This document shows positions 41,576 to 50,851 of a stretch of DNA of 64,000 nt, in pieces. How positions within the stretch are numbered: the stretch's first letter is position 1; every line of letters starts with the position of its first letter. The notes below the pieces were generated by a model. That model had not been told where the DNA came from. It saw nothing but the letters and a program-made list of their open reading frames with translations, and did no database searches. Position numbers and translations under genes: made by a program. Source of the stretch: Kaistia defluvii (GTDB taxonomy: Bacteria > Pseudomonadota > Alphaproteobacteria > Rhizobiales > Kaistiaceae); the NCBI RefSeq assembly GCF_026343955.1, contig NZ_JAPKNI010000003.1, positions 434,001 through 498,000 on the forward strand, written 5' to 3'.

Positions 41576-42847
41576 ATGCGCATCACCGCACTATTGGCAG
41601 CGACCACCATCGCCGCCGGCTTCTTCACCGCCCCCGCTTCGGCGGAGACGACCGTCACTTTCTGGCAGTTCTCGACCCGCGACGCCGACATCGCCGCCTG
41701 GAACGGCGCCATCGCATCTTTCGAGAAGGCCAACCCCGACATCAAGATCAACATGGAGATCGTGCCGTGGTCCGAGCAGCAGCAGCGGCTGGTCAGCGCG
41801 CTCTCGGCCGGCGGCCTGCCGGATGTCTCCATGCTCGGCAACAACGTGGTCGCGCAGTTCCAGTCGGCCGGCGCACTCGCCCCGCTCGACGAATACTTTG
41901 CCGCCTATGACAAGGAACATGGCACCGATGTCGCCGCCGACGTCTGGCCCGGCGACAAGGGCTACTACAACCTCGCCGGCAAGTGGTGGGCGTCTCCGGT
42001 CAATGTCGAGACGCGCGCGCTCTACTACCGCAAGGACCTGTTCAAGGATGCCGGCCTCGATCCGGAGAAGCCGCCGCAGACATGGGCGGATTTCGCGGCC
42101 GACGCGACCAAGCTGACCAGGGACGGCACCTACGGCGCGGCGCTCTCGATGAGCCTCGACTATTTCACCGTGCAGAATTTCATGAGCGCCTATCTGGGCT
42201 ATGGCGCGCGCATGATCGGCGAAGACGGCAAATGCGGCTTCGACACGCCGGAGTTCAAGTCGGCGCTCGATACCTATGTCAGCGTCTACAAGAACAAGGC
42301 GACCCATCCCGACGCGCCGAGCATGAGCGGCGACACGTTCCGCAAGGGCTTCCGCGATGGCAAGTTCGCCATGATCCTGTCGGATGCGGGCCTCTACAAG
42401 GACCTGCAGAACGACAAGGCCCCCTTCCTCGACCAGGTGGGCATCGCCATGGTGCCGGCAGGCCCGAAGAACCGCTCCGGCTTCCTGGGGGGCTGGCCGC
42501 TGGTGCTCTGGGACGCGTCGGAGAACAAGGAAGCCGCCGCCAAGTGGATCCTCTATGCGACCCATGGCGACGCCCTGAAGACGCTCGCGACCGAGGGCGG
42601 GTTCATTCCCGGCAGCGTCTCGCTGGCGAAGGGCGAGCCGTGGACGAATTTCCCCTATCCGCTCTTCGTCGAGCAACTGCAGGACGCCCGCGCCTATCAG
42701 TATCCGAGCGAGGCGATCCCGCAGATGGGACAGCTTGAGGTCGACACGATCCAGAAGGCGGTGCAGGCCGTCGCCCTCGGGCAGCAGACGACCGACGAGG
42801 CGACGGCGCAGCTCTGCACGACGATCAACGAAGTCCTGGCCCGCTAG
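41576..42847 (+). CDS. Sugar ABC transporter substrate-binding protein
   Basis: The 423-residue family-1 extracellular solute-binding protein has a Sec signal peptide (MRITALLAATTIAAGFFTAPASAE). TVTFWQFSTRDADIAAWNGAIASFEKANPDIKINMEIVPW begins the mature protein, and WPLVLWDASENKEAAAKWI lies near the C-terminal lobe. Family 1 proteins bind oligo- or monosaccharides. GGGAGGG is 6-7 bases before the ATG. It is the first gene of a five-gene operon under the LacI operator. The sugar is unknown. Confidence 0.93.
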   Translation: MRITALLAATTIAAGFFTAPASAETTVTFWQFSTRDADIAAWNGAIASFEKANPDIKINMEIVPWSEQQQRLVSALSAGGLPDVSMLGNNVVAQFQSAGALAPLDEYFAAYDKEHGTDVAADVWPGDKGYYNLAGKWWASPVNVETRALYYRKDLFKDAGLDPEKPPQTWADFAADATKLTRDGTYGAALSMSLDYFTVQNFMSAYLGYGARMIGEDGKCGFDTPEFKSALDTYVSVYKNKATHPDAPSMSGDTFRKGFRDGKFAMILSDAGLYKDLQNDKAPFLDQVGIAMVPAGPKNRSGFLGGWPLVLWDASENKEAAAKWILYATHGDALKTLATEGGFIPGSVSLAKGEPWTNFPYPLFVEQLQDARAYQYPSEAIPQMGQLEVDTIQKAVQAVALGQQTTDEATAQLCTTINEVLAR

Positions 42848-42862
42848 GCCTTCGAACAGAGC

Positions 42863-43795
42863 ATGGCCATGGCATCGCGCCAGGAAACCGTCACCGGGGC
42901 CAGGGCGGCGTCTCGCCCTCCTGGCCGCTCCCTCCTGCCGGATCGCTGGCTGCCCTATGGCATGATCGGTCCGGCCGTCTTCGTGGCCTTTGCCATTGCC
43001 ATCGTTCCGCTCTGCTACGCTTTCTGGCTGTCGCTGCAGGACTGGTACATGCTGCGGCAGCCCCTTCCCAAATGGGGCGGCCTGATCAACTACCGCGCGC
43101 TGCTGCAGGATACCCAGCTCTGGGCATCCTTCGGGCGGACCTGGATCTGGACGCTCGGCACCGTCTTCGTTGAACTTCTGCTCGCCATGCCGATCGCGCT
43201 TCTGCTTAACCGGGAAACCGGCATCGCCCGCACGGCCTCTGCGCTGATCCTGCTCCCCTGGGTGACGCCCTTCATCGTGCTCGGCTTCGGCTGGCGCTTC
43301 CTGCTCGACAGCGATGTCGGCCCGATCCATTCCTTCCTGCACCTGCTCGGCATTGCCGGCGACAGCTCCGTCCTCAACGATCCCGTCCTGGCCTTTGCGA
43401 CGATCATCTTCATCTCCGGCTGGAAGGGAACACCCTTCCTGGTAATCGCGCTTCTCGCGGCGCTGAAGTCCATTCCCGACGAGCTCTACGAGGCGGCCGA
43501 AGTGGACGGCGCGGGCGCCTGGTCGCGCTTCTGGCACGTCACCGTGCCGTCGATCCAGAACACCGTCGTCACGGTTGGCCTCGTGCTCGGGATCCTCGCC
43601 TTCTACTCGTTCGATCTGCCCTGGATCATGACCAAGGGCGGCCCCCAGGATGCGACCACGATCGTCGGCATCGCGATGTACAAGGCGGTCTTCCTCGATC
43701 TGCGGCCTGCCTACGCCGCCGCGATCAGCATCGTCATGCTCGTCCTGCTGTTCATCGCCTCGATGTTCGCGCTGCGCGCCCGGAGGATCGACTGA
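42863..43795 (+). CDS. Sugar ABC transporter permease (MalF type)
   Basis: The 310-residue permease has six membrane segments, starting with YGMIGPAVFVAFAIAIVPLCYAFWL. The EAA loop EAAEVDGAGAWSRFWHVTVPSIQNTV contacts the ATPase. It pairs with the following MalG-type permease. The start is uncertain, with ATG at 42863 and 42869. No ATPase gene lies in this operon, so the transporter must use a shared ATPase encoded elsewhere. Confidence 0.92.
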   Translation: MAMASRQETVTGARAASRPPGRSLLPDRWLPYGMIGPAVFVAFAIAIVPLCYAFWLSLQDWYMLRQPLPKWGGLINYRALLQDTQLWASFGRTWIWTLGTVFVELLLAMPIALLLNRETGIARTASALILLPWVTPFIVLGFGWRFLLDSDVGPIHSFLHLLGIAGDSSVLNDPVLAFATIIFISGWKGTPFLVIALLAALKSIPDELYEAAEVDGAGAWSRFWHVTVPSIQNTVVTVGLVLGILAFYSFDLPWIMTKGGPQDATTIVGIAMYKAVFLDLRPAYAAAISIVMLVLLFIASMFALRARRID

Positions 43796-44622
43796 TGCGC
43801 CGCACGTCACCGCTCCGCGAAGCCGGCCTCGACCTGCTCACGCTCGTGGTCCTGTTCCTGCTGCTGGTTCCCATCCTGTGGGTGTTCGTCGCCTCCGTCA
43901 GGCCGGAGACCGATATCACCGGCGGCGGGCTCTGGCCGCAGCGGCTCACTTTCGTGCATTACGAGGCGATCCTCGCCAAGAAGCCATTCCTGATCGCGCT
44001 CAAGAACAGCCTGATCGTGGGCATCGTCGTCGCGATCATCACCACGGCCCTGGCGCTGCCGGCGGCCTATGCGCTCAGCCGTTTCCGCTTTCACGGCCGC
44101 ACCTTCTTCGGCTTGCTGATCCTCGGGACGCAGATGCTGCCCAGCCTCGCCGTGCTGGTGCCGCTGGTCGTCATCGTGCGCCAGCTCGGCCTCACCAACA
44201 CGCTGACCGCGCTGATCTTCACCCATCTGGCGCTCGGCATGCCGATCGCGGTCTGGATGCTCAAGGGATACATCGACGCCATCCCGAAGGAGCTGGAGGA
44301 AGCCGCGATGATCGACGGCTGCTCGCGTGTCGGCGCGCTGACGCGCATCGTCATCCCGCTGATCCGGCCCGCCATCATCGCGGTCGGCACCTTCGCCTTC
44401 GTCCTCTCCTGGGGAGAATATCTGATGGCGCTGGCCCTGATCTCGAAGGCCGACGTCAAGACGCTGCCGCTCGCCCTGCAGGGGCTGTTCGATCCCTATT
44501 CCTTCTCCTGGGGCCAGGTGATGGCCGGCGGCACGATCATCGCCCTGCCGGCCATCCTGCTCTTCCTGATCTTCCGCAAGCAATTGGTCGGCGGCCTCCT
44601 GGCCGGCGGCGTGAAAGGGTAA
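43795..44622 (+). CDS. Sugar ABC transporter permease (MalG type)
   Basis: The 275-residue permease has membrane segments beginning LLTLVVLFLLLVPILWVFVASVRPE and the EAA loop EEAAMIDGCSRVGALTRIVIPLIRPAII. The start overlaps the preceding stop by one base (TGATG), so the two permeases are made together. Confidence 0.92.
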   Translation: MRRTSPLREAGLDLLTLVVLFLLLVPILWVFVASVRPETDITGGGLWPQRLTFVHYEAILAKKPFLIALKNSLIVGIVVAIITTALALPAAYALSRFRFHGRTFFGLLILGTQMLPSLAVLVPLVVIVRQLGLTNTLTALIFTHLALGMPIAVWMLKGYIDAIPKELEEAAMIDGCSRVGALTRIVIPLIRPAIIAVGTFAFVLSWGEYLMALALISKADVKTLPLALQGLFDPYSFSWGQVMAGGTIIALPAILLFLIFRKQLVGGLLAGGVKG

Positions 44623-44626
44623 TGCC

Positions 44627-45673
44627 ATGGGCGCCATGACGCGTTCGCTCTATTTCAACGGCCCCCGCAGCCTGACGATCGAGGACGAGCCGCTGCGGGC
44701 GGCCGGTCCCGAGGACGTCGTCATCGAGGCACTCGTGTCCGGCATCAGCGCCGGGACCGAACTGAACGTCTTTCGCGGACTGGCGCCGCAATGGCGCCAG
44801 CACATGGATCCGGCGACGCGCCTGTTCCTGTCCGACGGCCCCTCCGACTGGAGCTGGCCGGCGCGCTATGGCTACGCCATGGTCGGCAGGATCGTCGAAC
44901 TGGGTTCGGCGGCCACGGGCGTCAAGCTCGGCGACCTCGTCTATGCCTATGCGCCGCATGGCCGGCACGCCGTACTGAGCGCCAGGGCGGTGATCCCGCT
45001 CGGGGATCTCGAAGATGCCGAACTCGGCATCTTCTTCTCCAATCTGAACACGGCCTATAACGGCGTGCTCGACGCCAACCTGCCGCTCGGCGCCGACGTC
45101 GTCGTCTCCGGTCTCGGCGTCATCGGGCAGATCGTTGTCCGCCTCCTGAAGCGGGGCGGCGCGCGCACCATCATCGGCGTCGACGGCATCGATTTGCGGC
45201 GCGATCTCGCTTTAAAGGGCGGCGCCGATCATGTGTTGCGGCCGGGCGAGGACAAGGTGGCGGAACGGGTACGCGAACTGACCGACGGCCGCGGCGCCGA
45301 CGCGGTGATCGAGGTTTCGGGCGCCGCCCCCGCCCTCAACGAGGCCATCCGCACGGTCGGCTTCAACGGCCTCGTCGTCGCGATGTCGTGGTATGGCGGC
45401 ACGTTCGAGAGCCTCAGCCTTTCCGGCGAGTTCCACCACAACCGCCCGCGCATCGTCTCGTCGCAGGTCGGGACAGTGAATCCGTTCCTCGGACCGCTCT
45501 GGTCGGTATCGCGCCGGGCGCAGATTGCACGTGGCTTCCTCGATATATACTCGAAGGATCTGAAAGGCTTCGTCACGCATCGCGTCCCCCTGCAGGACGC
45601 CGCGCGCGGCTACCAGTTGCTGGACCAGGGCTCGCCCGAGGTCATGCAGGTTGTCATCGACTATCGCTCCTGA
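44627..45673 (+). CDS. MDR-family NAD(P)-dependent alcohol dehydrogenase
   Basis: The 348-residue medium-chain dehydrogenase has GISAGTELNVFRG near residues 40-52, a Rossmann segment VVVSGLGVIGQIVVRLLKRGG and GADAVIEVSGAAPALNEAI. The zinc-ligand cysteine of classical alcohol dehydrogenases is replaced (GISAGTE instead of GICGTD-like), so catalysis may not need zinc. Its operon position suggests oxidation of the imported polyol or sugar. An ATG at 44636 is an alternative start. Confidence 0.85.
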   Translation: MGAMTRSLYFNGPRSLTIEDEPLRAAGPEDVVIEALVSGISAGTELNVFRGLAPQWRQHMDPATRLFLSDGPSDWSWPARYGYAMVGRIVELGSAATGVKLGDLVYAYAPHGRHAVLSARAVIPLGDLEDAELGIFFSNLNTAYNGVLDANLPLGADVVVSGLGVIGQIVVRLLKRGGARTIIGVDGIDLRRDLALKGGADHVLRPGEDKVAERVRELTDGRGADAVIEVSGAAPALNEAIRTVGFNGLVVAMSWYGGTFESLSLSGEFHHNRPRIVSSQVGTVNPFLGPLWSVSRRAQIARGFLDIYSKDLKGFVTHRVPLQDAARGYQLLDQGSPEVMQVVIDYRS

Positions 45674-45695
45674 TCCCGAAGGACCGGACTCCACC

Positions 45696-46451
45696 ATGCA
45701 ATATTCAGCCTGCCTCGAATGGCTCTTCGCCGCCGAAGCGCCCGATTTCGCCGACCGGATCCGCCTCGCCAAAAAGGCGGGCCTGTCCGCCGTCGAGTTC
45801 TGGCTCTTCAGCAACAAGGACATCGACGCCATCGAGGCGGCGCTGAAGGAAACCGGGCTGCCGGTCGCCGGCTTCTGCGCGGAGCCGATGGTGCCGCTGA
45901 CCGATCCGGCTCAGCACCCGGCGTTCCTCGCCGGCCTGCCGGGCTCGATCGCCGTCGCCAGGCGCCTGGGCGCCAGGGTGCTGATCGTCCAGGCCGGTGC
46001 GGACCTTCCCGGCCGCAGCCGCGCCGAGCAGCGCCAGGCGCTGGTCGACGCGCTTACCAAGGCGGCCGATATCCTGGCCGGAACCGGCATCGTGCTCGCC
46101 GTCGAGCCGCTCAACACGCGCGTCGATCATGTCGGCTATTTCCTGCCTTCGACCAAGGAAGGGCTCGATATCATCGACGAGGTCGGACGACCCGAGATCA
46201 AGATCCTCTACGACATCTATCATTCAGCCGTGATGGACGAGGATATCGCCGAGGTTCTGGCGGGCCGCGTCGACCGCGTCGCGCATGCCCATCTCGCCGA
46301 CGCACCGGGGCGCCACGAACCCGGCACCGGCACGCTCGACTGGCAAGCGCGTGTCGCCTGGCTGGAGGCGAATGGCTACAAAGGCCTGGTCGGTCTCGAA
46401 TACAAGCCGACACGCGACACGGTCGGGAGCCTCGCTGCCGTGCTTGTCTGA
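45696..46451 (+). CDS. Hydroxypyruvate isomerase-family TIM barrel (Hyi/xylose isomerase-like)
   Basis: The 251-residue protein has the Hyi layout: ACLEWLFAA at the start, AVEFWLF, LAVEPLNTRVDHVGYFL with the metal-binding Glu, IKILYDIYHSAVMDEDI, HAHLADAPGRHEPGTGTLDW and LVGLEYKPT. The E/D/H/E ligands are in place. The family isomerises hydroxypyruvate or small keto sugars. It is the last gene of the LacI-controlled operon, 22 bp after the dehydrogenase. Substrate not determinable. Confidence 0.88.
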   Translation: MQYSACLEWLFAAEAPDFADRIRLAKKAGLSAVEFWLFSNKDIDAIEAALKETGLPVAGFCAEPMVPLTDPAQHPAFLAGLPGSIAVARRLGARVLIVQAGADLPGRSRAEQRQALVDALTKAADILAGTGIVLAVEPLNTRVDHVGYFLPSTKEGLDIIDEVGRPEIKILYDIYHSAVMDEDIAEVLAGRVDRVAHAHLADAPGRHEPGTGTLDWQARVAWLEANGYKGLVGLEYKPTRDTVGSLAAVLV

Positions 46452-46493
46452 GCGTCGGCCCGCTCCATCGGGAGCAGCCGCTTCGTGATCCGA

Positions 46494-46537
46494 GAGGCTC
46501 GTCTCGGCCCGGCCCCTCCCCGGCTGAGCCGAGCCTC
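46494..46537. terminator. Possible terminator between convergent sugar operons
   Basis: GAGGCTCG (46494-46501) and CGAGCCTC (46530-46537) form 8-base arms in the 110-bp gap between two convergent operons. The loop is long (28 bases) and lacks a T-run, so this is tentative. Confidence 0.35.
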
Positions 46538-46561
46538 GCGATCCCGGCAGCGCGATGCTCC

Positions 46562-47407
46562 CTACTTGCCTGCGAGGGCGCCGCCGATTCCACCGATACT
46601 GAAGAACCGGTTGAGCAGCGCGAATATCAGCACCGGCGGCGCCAGCATCACCACGGCGCAGGCCATCACCGGGCCCCAGTCGGTCTGGTTCTGCTGGAAG
46701 AAGGTCTGAAGGCCGATCGGCAGCGTGAAGCGGTCGTCGGAGCGGAGGAACACCAGCGCGACGAGGTAGTCGTTCCAGGCGAGCAGGAAGGCGTAGATCG
46801 CGGTCGAAAGCACGCCGGGCAGCGAGTTGCGGAGCACGATCCGGACGAAGCCGCCAAAGACGGAGCATCCGTCGATCCAGGCCGCTTCCTCGAGCGTCAC
46901 CGGGATGGTGTCGAAGTAGGCCGACATCATCCAGCAGGCGACGGCAACCGAGGAGGCGACATAGATGATGGCGACGCCGCTGAGCGAATCCACCAGCCCC
47001 ACCGAGGCGAACATGATGAAGAGCGGGATGACGAACACGACGACGGGAAAGCTCTGCAGCACGAAGATGAAGAGCGAATAGGCCGAGACGGCGCCGCCGC
47101 GCCCGCGCGACAGCACATAGCCTGCGGGCGCGGCGACGATGACCGAAATGAGGGTCGCCAGGATCGAGACCATGGCGCTGTTCTTCAGCCAGAGCAGAAT
47201 ATCCGTCTCGGCGAAGATATAGGCGAAAGTCTCCAGAGTCGGCCCGGTGATTTCCGTATAGAGACGCGGTCGCAGCGCCAGCCAGAAGACGACGAGGATC
47301 GGCCCGAGCATCACCAGCGTGACGATAGCCGTCAGGAGCGTGCGGCCGATGCCCGCCCGTCTCGGATCCAGCGCCAGCTTGCGCGGTCGCGACGCGAGGG
47401 TGCTCAT
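46562..47407 (-). CDS. Sugar ABC transporter permease (MalG type), second operon
   Basis: The 281-residue permease has membrane helices starting LLTAIVTLVMLGPILVVFWLAL and the EAA loop EEAAWIDGCSVFGGFVRIVLRNSLPGVL. The start at 47407 overlaps the previous permease's stop (ATGA). It is the last gene of the minus-strand operon. No ATPase gene accompanies it. Confidence 0.92.
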   Translation of the reverse strand: MSTLASRPRKLALDPRRAGIGRTLLTAIVTLVMLGPILVVFWLALRPRLYTEITGPTLETFAYIFAETDILLWLKNSAMVSILATLISVIVAAPAGYVLSRGRGGAVSAYSLFIFVLQSFPVVVFVIPLFIMFASVGLVDSLSGVAIIYVASSVAVACWMMSAYFDTIPVTLEEAAWIDGCSVFGGFVRIVLRNSLPGVLSTAIYAFLLAWNDYLVALVFLRSDDRFTLPIGLQTFFQQNQTDWGPVMACAVVMLAPPVLIFALLNRFFSIGGIGGALAGK

Positions 47408-48339
47408 TGCATGTTTGCCTTGCGCATCTGGCGCAGCAGGATGACCGACATCGTCACCAGTGCGGCTGTCATGAGGAAGGAGATCGCGACGCCGAAGCCG
47501 GGCCTGAAATCCTGAAAGACCGAGCGATAGGCGAGAACGATCAGCGAGGTGGTCGAATTGACGGGGCCGCCGCCGGTCAGGAGGAAGATCGTGGCGAAGT
47601 CGTTCACCGAGAACATCGCCATCAGGATCCAGCTGATATAGGTCGAGCGAGCGGTCATCGGCAGGACGATGTAGCGGAGCCGTTGCCGCGCATTGGCGCC
47701 ATCGACGCGGGCGGCCTCGTTGACGTTCGGCTCGATGCCCTCGAGGGCCGCCGACATCATCATCATCATGAATGGGTAGCTGATCCAGATCTTGAATATG
47801 CAGACCGTGATCATCGCCATGGTCGGATCGGCGAGGAACATCACCCGGCCGAAGCCGAGATCGGCGGCGAGCGTCGGCAGCAGGCTGCCAGGCGTGGCGG
47901 TCAGCCAGTTCCAGCTCATCGAGGACACGACGATCGGCACGATCCACGGCAGGAGCAGCAGGATCTTGAAGAGATTCTTGCCGGGAAAGCTTGGCTTCAG
48001 CATCAGGGCCAGCGCGAAGCCGATCATCCACGATCCGAATACGCCGCACAGGCTGAAGATCACCGTGAACCGGGCCGACCGCCAGAACAGCGGATCGGTC
48101 AAGGCATCCTGGAAATTGGCGAAACCGACGAAATTTCCCAGGCCGAGCAGGTCGCCGTCATGGACCGCCTGAATGCCCGCGAAGACGACCGGATAGGCGT
48201 TGACGACGACCATGAGCACGATCGCCGGCAGGGCCAGTCCTGTCATGGTCAGTGACCGGCCGAGGTCAGGCTTTCGACGGCGTCCCGCAATCGCGGAACG
48301 CCCTTCCTGCCGGTGTGCAAGGCTTTCGCTCACCTGCAC
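47404..48339 (-). CDS. Sugar ABC transporter permease (MalF type), second operon
   Basis: The 311-residue permease begins with a basic cytoplasmic segment (RQEGRSAIAGRRRKPDLGRS), then six helices from LALPAIVLMVVVNAYPVVF. The EAA loop is NEAARVDGANARQRLRYIVLPMTARS. It starts with GTG at 48339, one base after the binding-protein stop codon. It pairs with the MalG-type permease that follows. Confidence 0.91.
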   Translation of the reverse strand: MQVSESLAHRQEGRSAIAGRRRKPDLGRSLTMTGLALPAIVLMVVVNAYPVVFAGIQAVHDGDLLGLGNFVGFANFQDALTDPLFWRSARFTVIFSLCGVFGSWMIGFALALMLKPSFPGKNLFKILLLLPWIVPIVVSSMSWNWLTATPGSLLPTLAADLGFGRVMFLADPTMAMITVCIFKIWISYPFMMMMMSAALEGIEPNVNEAARVDGANARQRLRYIVLPMTARSTYISWILMAMFSVNDFATIFLLTGGGPVNSTTSLIVLAYRSVFQDFRPGFGVAISFLMTAALVTMSVILLRQMRKANMQ

Positions 48340-48340
48340 G

Positions 48341-49642
48341 CTACTTCACGATCTTCTCGAGAGCCGCCTGGAGGGTCTCGAGGATCTGCTTCGATCCCGT
48401 CTTGCCCTCGATGATCTGCTGGATGAAGGCCGCCCCGGCGCCGCCGCCATCAACGGCATTCAGCGCGCCGAACGGATGCGGCGCCTGCGCGCCGATCGTC
48501 TTGCCGATCGGCTGCCATTCGGCAATCGACTTCTGCAGATTGGCGTTCTGCTTCAGGATCGGCAGATCCGCGATGCTCTTGCGGACAGGAACGTCGATCG
48601 CGACGCCCTTCTCCCAGAATATCTTCATGTTATCGAGATACCAGCCGAGGAAGGCTTCGGACGAAGCCTGTGACGCCGTCGTTTTGAACATCATCAGCGG
48701 GTTGATGTAGTAGACCGTGCCGGTGTCGCCGCGCGGCGACTTGATCGGGCTGATGACGGCCAGATCCGGCTGCTGTTCTGCCGGGAAGTTCTTGTCGAGG
48801 CCGGTCTGGCCAAAGCCCATGCCGATGCGACCCGACAGCCAGTCGCGTGTCACGTTGTCGGACGTATAGCTCGCCGCATAGGGATCTATGATGCCCTTGC
48901 GGACGAGTTCGTTCAGGAAGTCGAGTGTCTCGATGTTCCGGTCATTGACGCAGTCGAGCGTGCCGTCCTTGGCGAAGAGACCGCCGCCATTGTTGATGAG
49001 CAGGGCGGAGACGGTGTGCTGGCCGTCCGTTGTCGTGCTGCCGCCCGCCAGTCCCAGGCCGACGACGTCGATCTTCTTGAGGGCTTCCCCCACCTTGATG
49101 AAGCTCTGCCAGTCGGTCGGCGCCTCGACGCCGGCTTTCTCGAGCAACGACTTGCGCACCCAGATAACCCGCAAGTCCATCGACCACGGCATTGCCGCAT
49201 AGCCCAGGTCCGTCTTCATCGCGTCGAGAACGCCCGGCAGGAAGTCATTCGTGCCGGCCTTGTCGATGCTTGCGATCAGATCGTCGGCCGGCGCGATGAC
49301 GCCCTTCTCGATGAAATAGAACGGCAGGAAAGCTGCGCCGGACGAGACCGCCGGCGTGGTCCGCGAGGCAGCAGCCGACGTGAAGGTCTGGTACCAGTTG
49401 GCCCAGGGTATCGACTGGTAGCGTACGCCGAGATTGTCTCCCGCTGGCTGGTAGCTGCCGACCAGTTCCCTTGCCGCGGCGGTGTAGCTGGCGCCCGTTC
49501 CCCAGACCATGTCCCAGAACTTGATCTCCTCGGCGGCGAACGCCGCGTTCTGGCCGAGTGCCACCGTCGCTGCGGCTGCAGCCGAGGTGCCGAGAAAGCT
49601 GCGCCGCGTCATCTTCAGGCGGCTCGCGATTGTGTCGTCCAT
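48341..49642 (-). CDS. Sugar ABC transporter substrate-binding protein, second operon (Tat signal)
   Basis: The 433-residue family-1 binding protein has a twin-arginine signal (MTRRSFLGTSAAAAATVALG), unusual for this family, then AAEEIKFWDMVWGTGASYTAAARELVGSYQ. A Tat signal implies that it folds in the cytoplasm before export. The Met at 49642 is supported by GGGAGGAAACC upstream. An earlier frame start at 49672 is less likely. It lies between the oxidoreductase gene and the permeases, all under the LacI-type operators at 51810-51870. Confidence 0.91.
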   Translation of the reverse strand: MDDTIASRLKMTRRSFLGTSAAAAATVALGQNAAFAAEEIKFWDMVWGTGASYTAAARELVGSYQPAGDNLGVRYQSIPWANWYQTFTSAAASRTTPAVSSGAAFLPFYFIEKGVIAPADDLIASIDKAGTNDFLPGVLDAMKTDLGYAAMPWSMDLRVIWVRKSLLEKAGVEAPTDWQSFIKVGEALKKIDVVGLGLAGGSTTTDGQHTVSALLINNGGGLFAKDGTLDCVNDRNIETLDFLNELVRKGIIDPYAASYTSDNVTRDWLSGRIGMGFGQTGLDKNFPAEQQPDLAVISPIKSPRGDTGTVYYINPLMMFKTTASQASSEAFLGWYLDNMKIFWEKGVAIDVPVRKSIADLPILKQNANLQKSIAEWQPIGKTIGAQAPHPFGALNAVDGGGAGAAFIQQIIEGKTGSKQILETLQAALEKIVK

Positions 49643-49698
49643 TTGGTTTCCTCCCGTTATTGAACGATTCATGCTGCCTTGGCCGCGACCGTCCGAAA

Positions 49699-50787
49699 CT
49701 AGTCGGCGAAGGCGGCGACGATCTCGGCGAAGAGCTTCAGGTCTTCTGCCGAATCCTCGAGCGTCGTATCGACCGGCGCGCCGGCCGTGATCGCGTCATG
49801 GAAGCAAAGCCACTCGCTTGTGTAGGGGTCGCGATAGCTCGGCCGCTCCACCGCAACCGAGAGATCGTCCCCCTTCGTGGAGGTGACCGTGAGCAGCGTC
49901 GGCAAGTGGCGAATGAACGGCGTGTCGTAGTCGATCCGCAGCCTCTCGCCACCGGTGAACACCTCGATGAAGGCGTCGAACCGGCCCACCTGGTCCAGGC
50001 CCATCTCGAACGTCGCCATGAAGGTCCCGTAGTCCAGGATCGCCGTGACATAGCGGCCGCCACTCTTCTTGCCGGCGCCGATCACGCGCTTCGGCGCGCC
50101 GACGAGCCCGCGCAGGGCCGAGAGATCATGGCTGCCGAGGCCGCAGAGGAGGCGATAGGCGGATACGGCGTCGGGCGAGACCTGGCCGAGCGCCGCCGTC
50201 ACCTGCGCGCTCGCGCGTTGCTGCCGCTCGGAGACCAACTCCGGCGCAATGTCATCGCCTGTCTCGACCACGGAGGTCTGGTCGATGAAATAGGCATTGG
50301 GGCCAATGATGTCCCGGACGGATACATGCAGGATCGAGGGCGCCGCGGCGAGACGCTCGCGCATCGCCGTGAAGGCTCCGGCGTAGCGGCGCATATAGCC
50401 GACAAATGCGACCTTGCCGGCGGCGTCGCGCGCGGCGATCACGCGGTCGAGGTCCTCCAGCGACAGGCAGACGGGCTTCTCGATCAGGACATGCGCGCCG
50501 GCCTCCAAGGCGTCGATCGCGCAATCGGCATGGTATTCGTCCGAGTTGATGACGGCGACAATATCGAGTCTCTCTGCCGCCAGCATCGCCTTGTGGTCGG
50601 TGTAGCGACCCGGAACCTGAAAGGTGTCGGCGACACGATGCGTCAGCTTCGCGGACACGTCGCAGACGGCCACAACCTCGAACTTATCCTTCAACCCGGC
50701 AAGAACCGGCAGGTGCACGACCTGCCCGACGGTTCCAAGCCCGATCAAACCAACCTTCAGCTTTTCCACGTTCGCTATCCGATTCAT
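49699..50787 (-). CDS. Gfo/Idh/MocA-family oxidoreductase
   Basis: The 362-residue protein has an N-terminal Rossmann fold (KVGLIGLGTVGQVVHLPVL, then VVAVCDVS), EKPVCLSLEDLDRVIAARD with the conserved EKP, and a C-terminal sheet domain. Such enzymes oxidise sugars, inositols or related polyols with NAD(P). It is placed between a TIM-barrel epimerase and the transporter genes. Its probable role is oxidation of the imported sugar. Confidence 0.9.
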   Translation of the reverse strand: MNRIANVEKLKVGLIGLGTVGQVVHLPVLAGLKDKFEVVAVCDVSAKLTHRVADTFQVPGRYTDHKAMLAAERLDIVAVINSDEYHADCAIDALEAGAHVLIEKPVCLSLEDLDRVIAARDAAGKVAFVGYMRRYAGAFTAMRERLAAAPSILHVSVRDIIGPNAYFIDQTSVVETGDDIAPELVSERQQRASAQVTAALGQVSPDAVSAYRLLCGLGSHDLSALRGLVGAPKRVIGAGKKSGGRYVTAILDYGTFMATFEMGLDQVGRFDAFIEVFTGGERLRIDYDTPFIRHLPTLLTVTSTKGDDLSVAVERPSYRDPYTSEWLCFHDAITAGAPVDTTLEDSAEDLKLFAEIVAAFAD

Positions 50788-50851
50788 TGATGGCCATGCG
50801 GGCTCGGGTCGTCCCGAGCCCCGATCCTGCTTTTGGCTTCGTGGGTCCGGC

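Noticed and set aside
41591-43810. A 739-codon minus-strand frame opposite the sugar ABC genes
   Set aside because: Shadow of the binding protein and permease on the plus strand; composition typical of antisense GC-rich frames.
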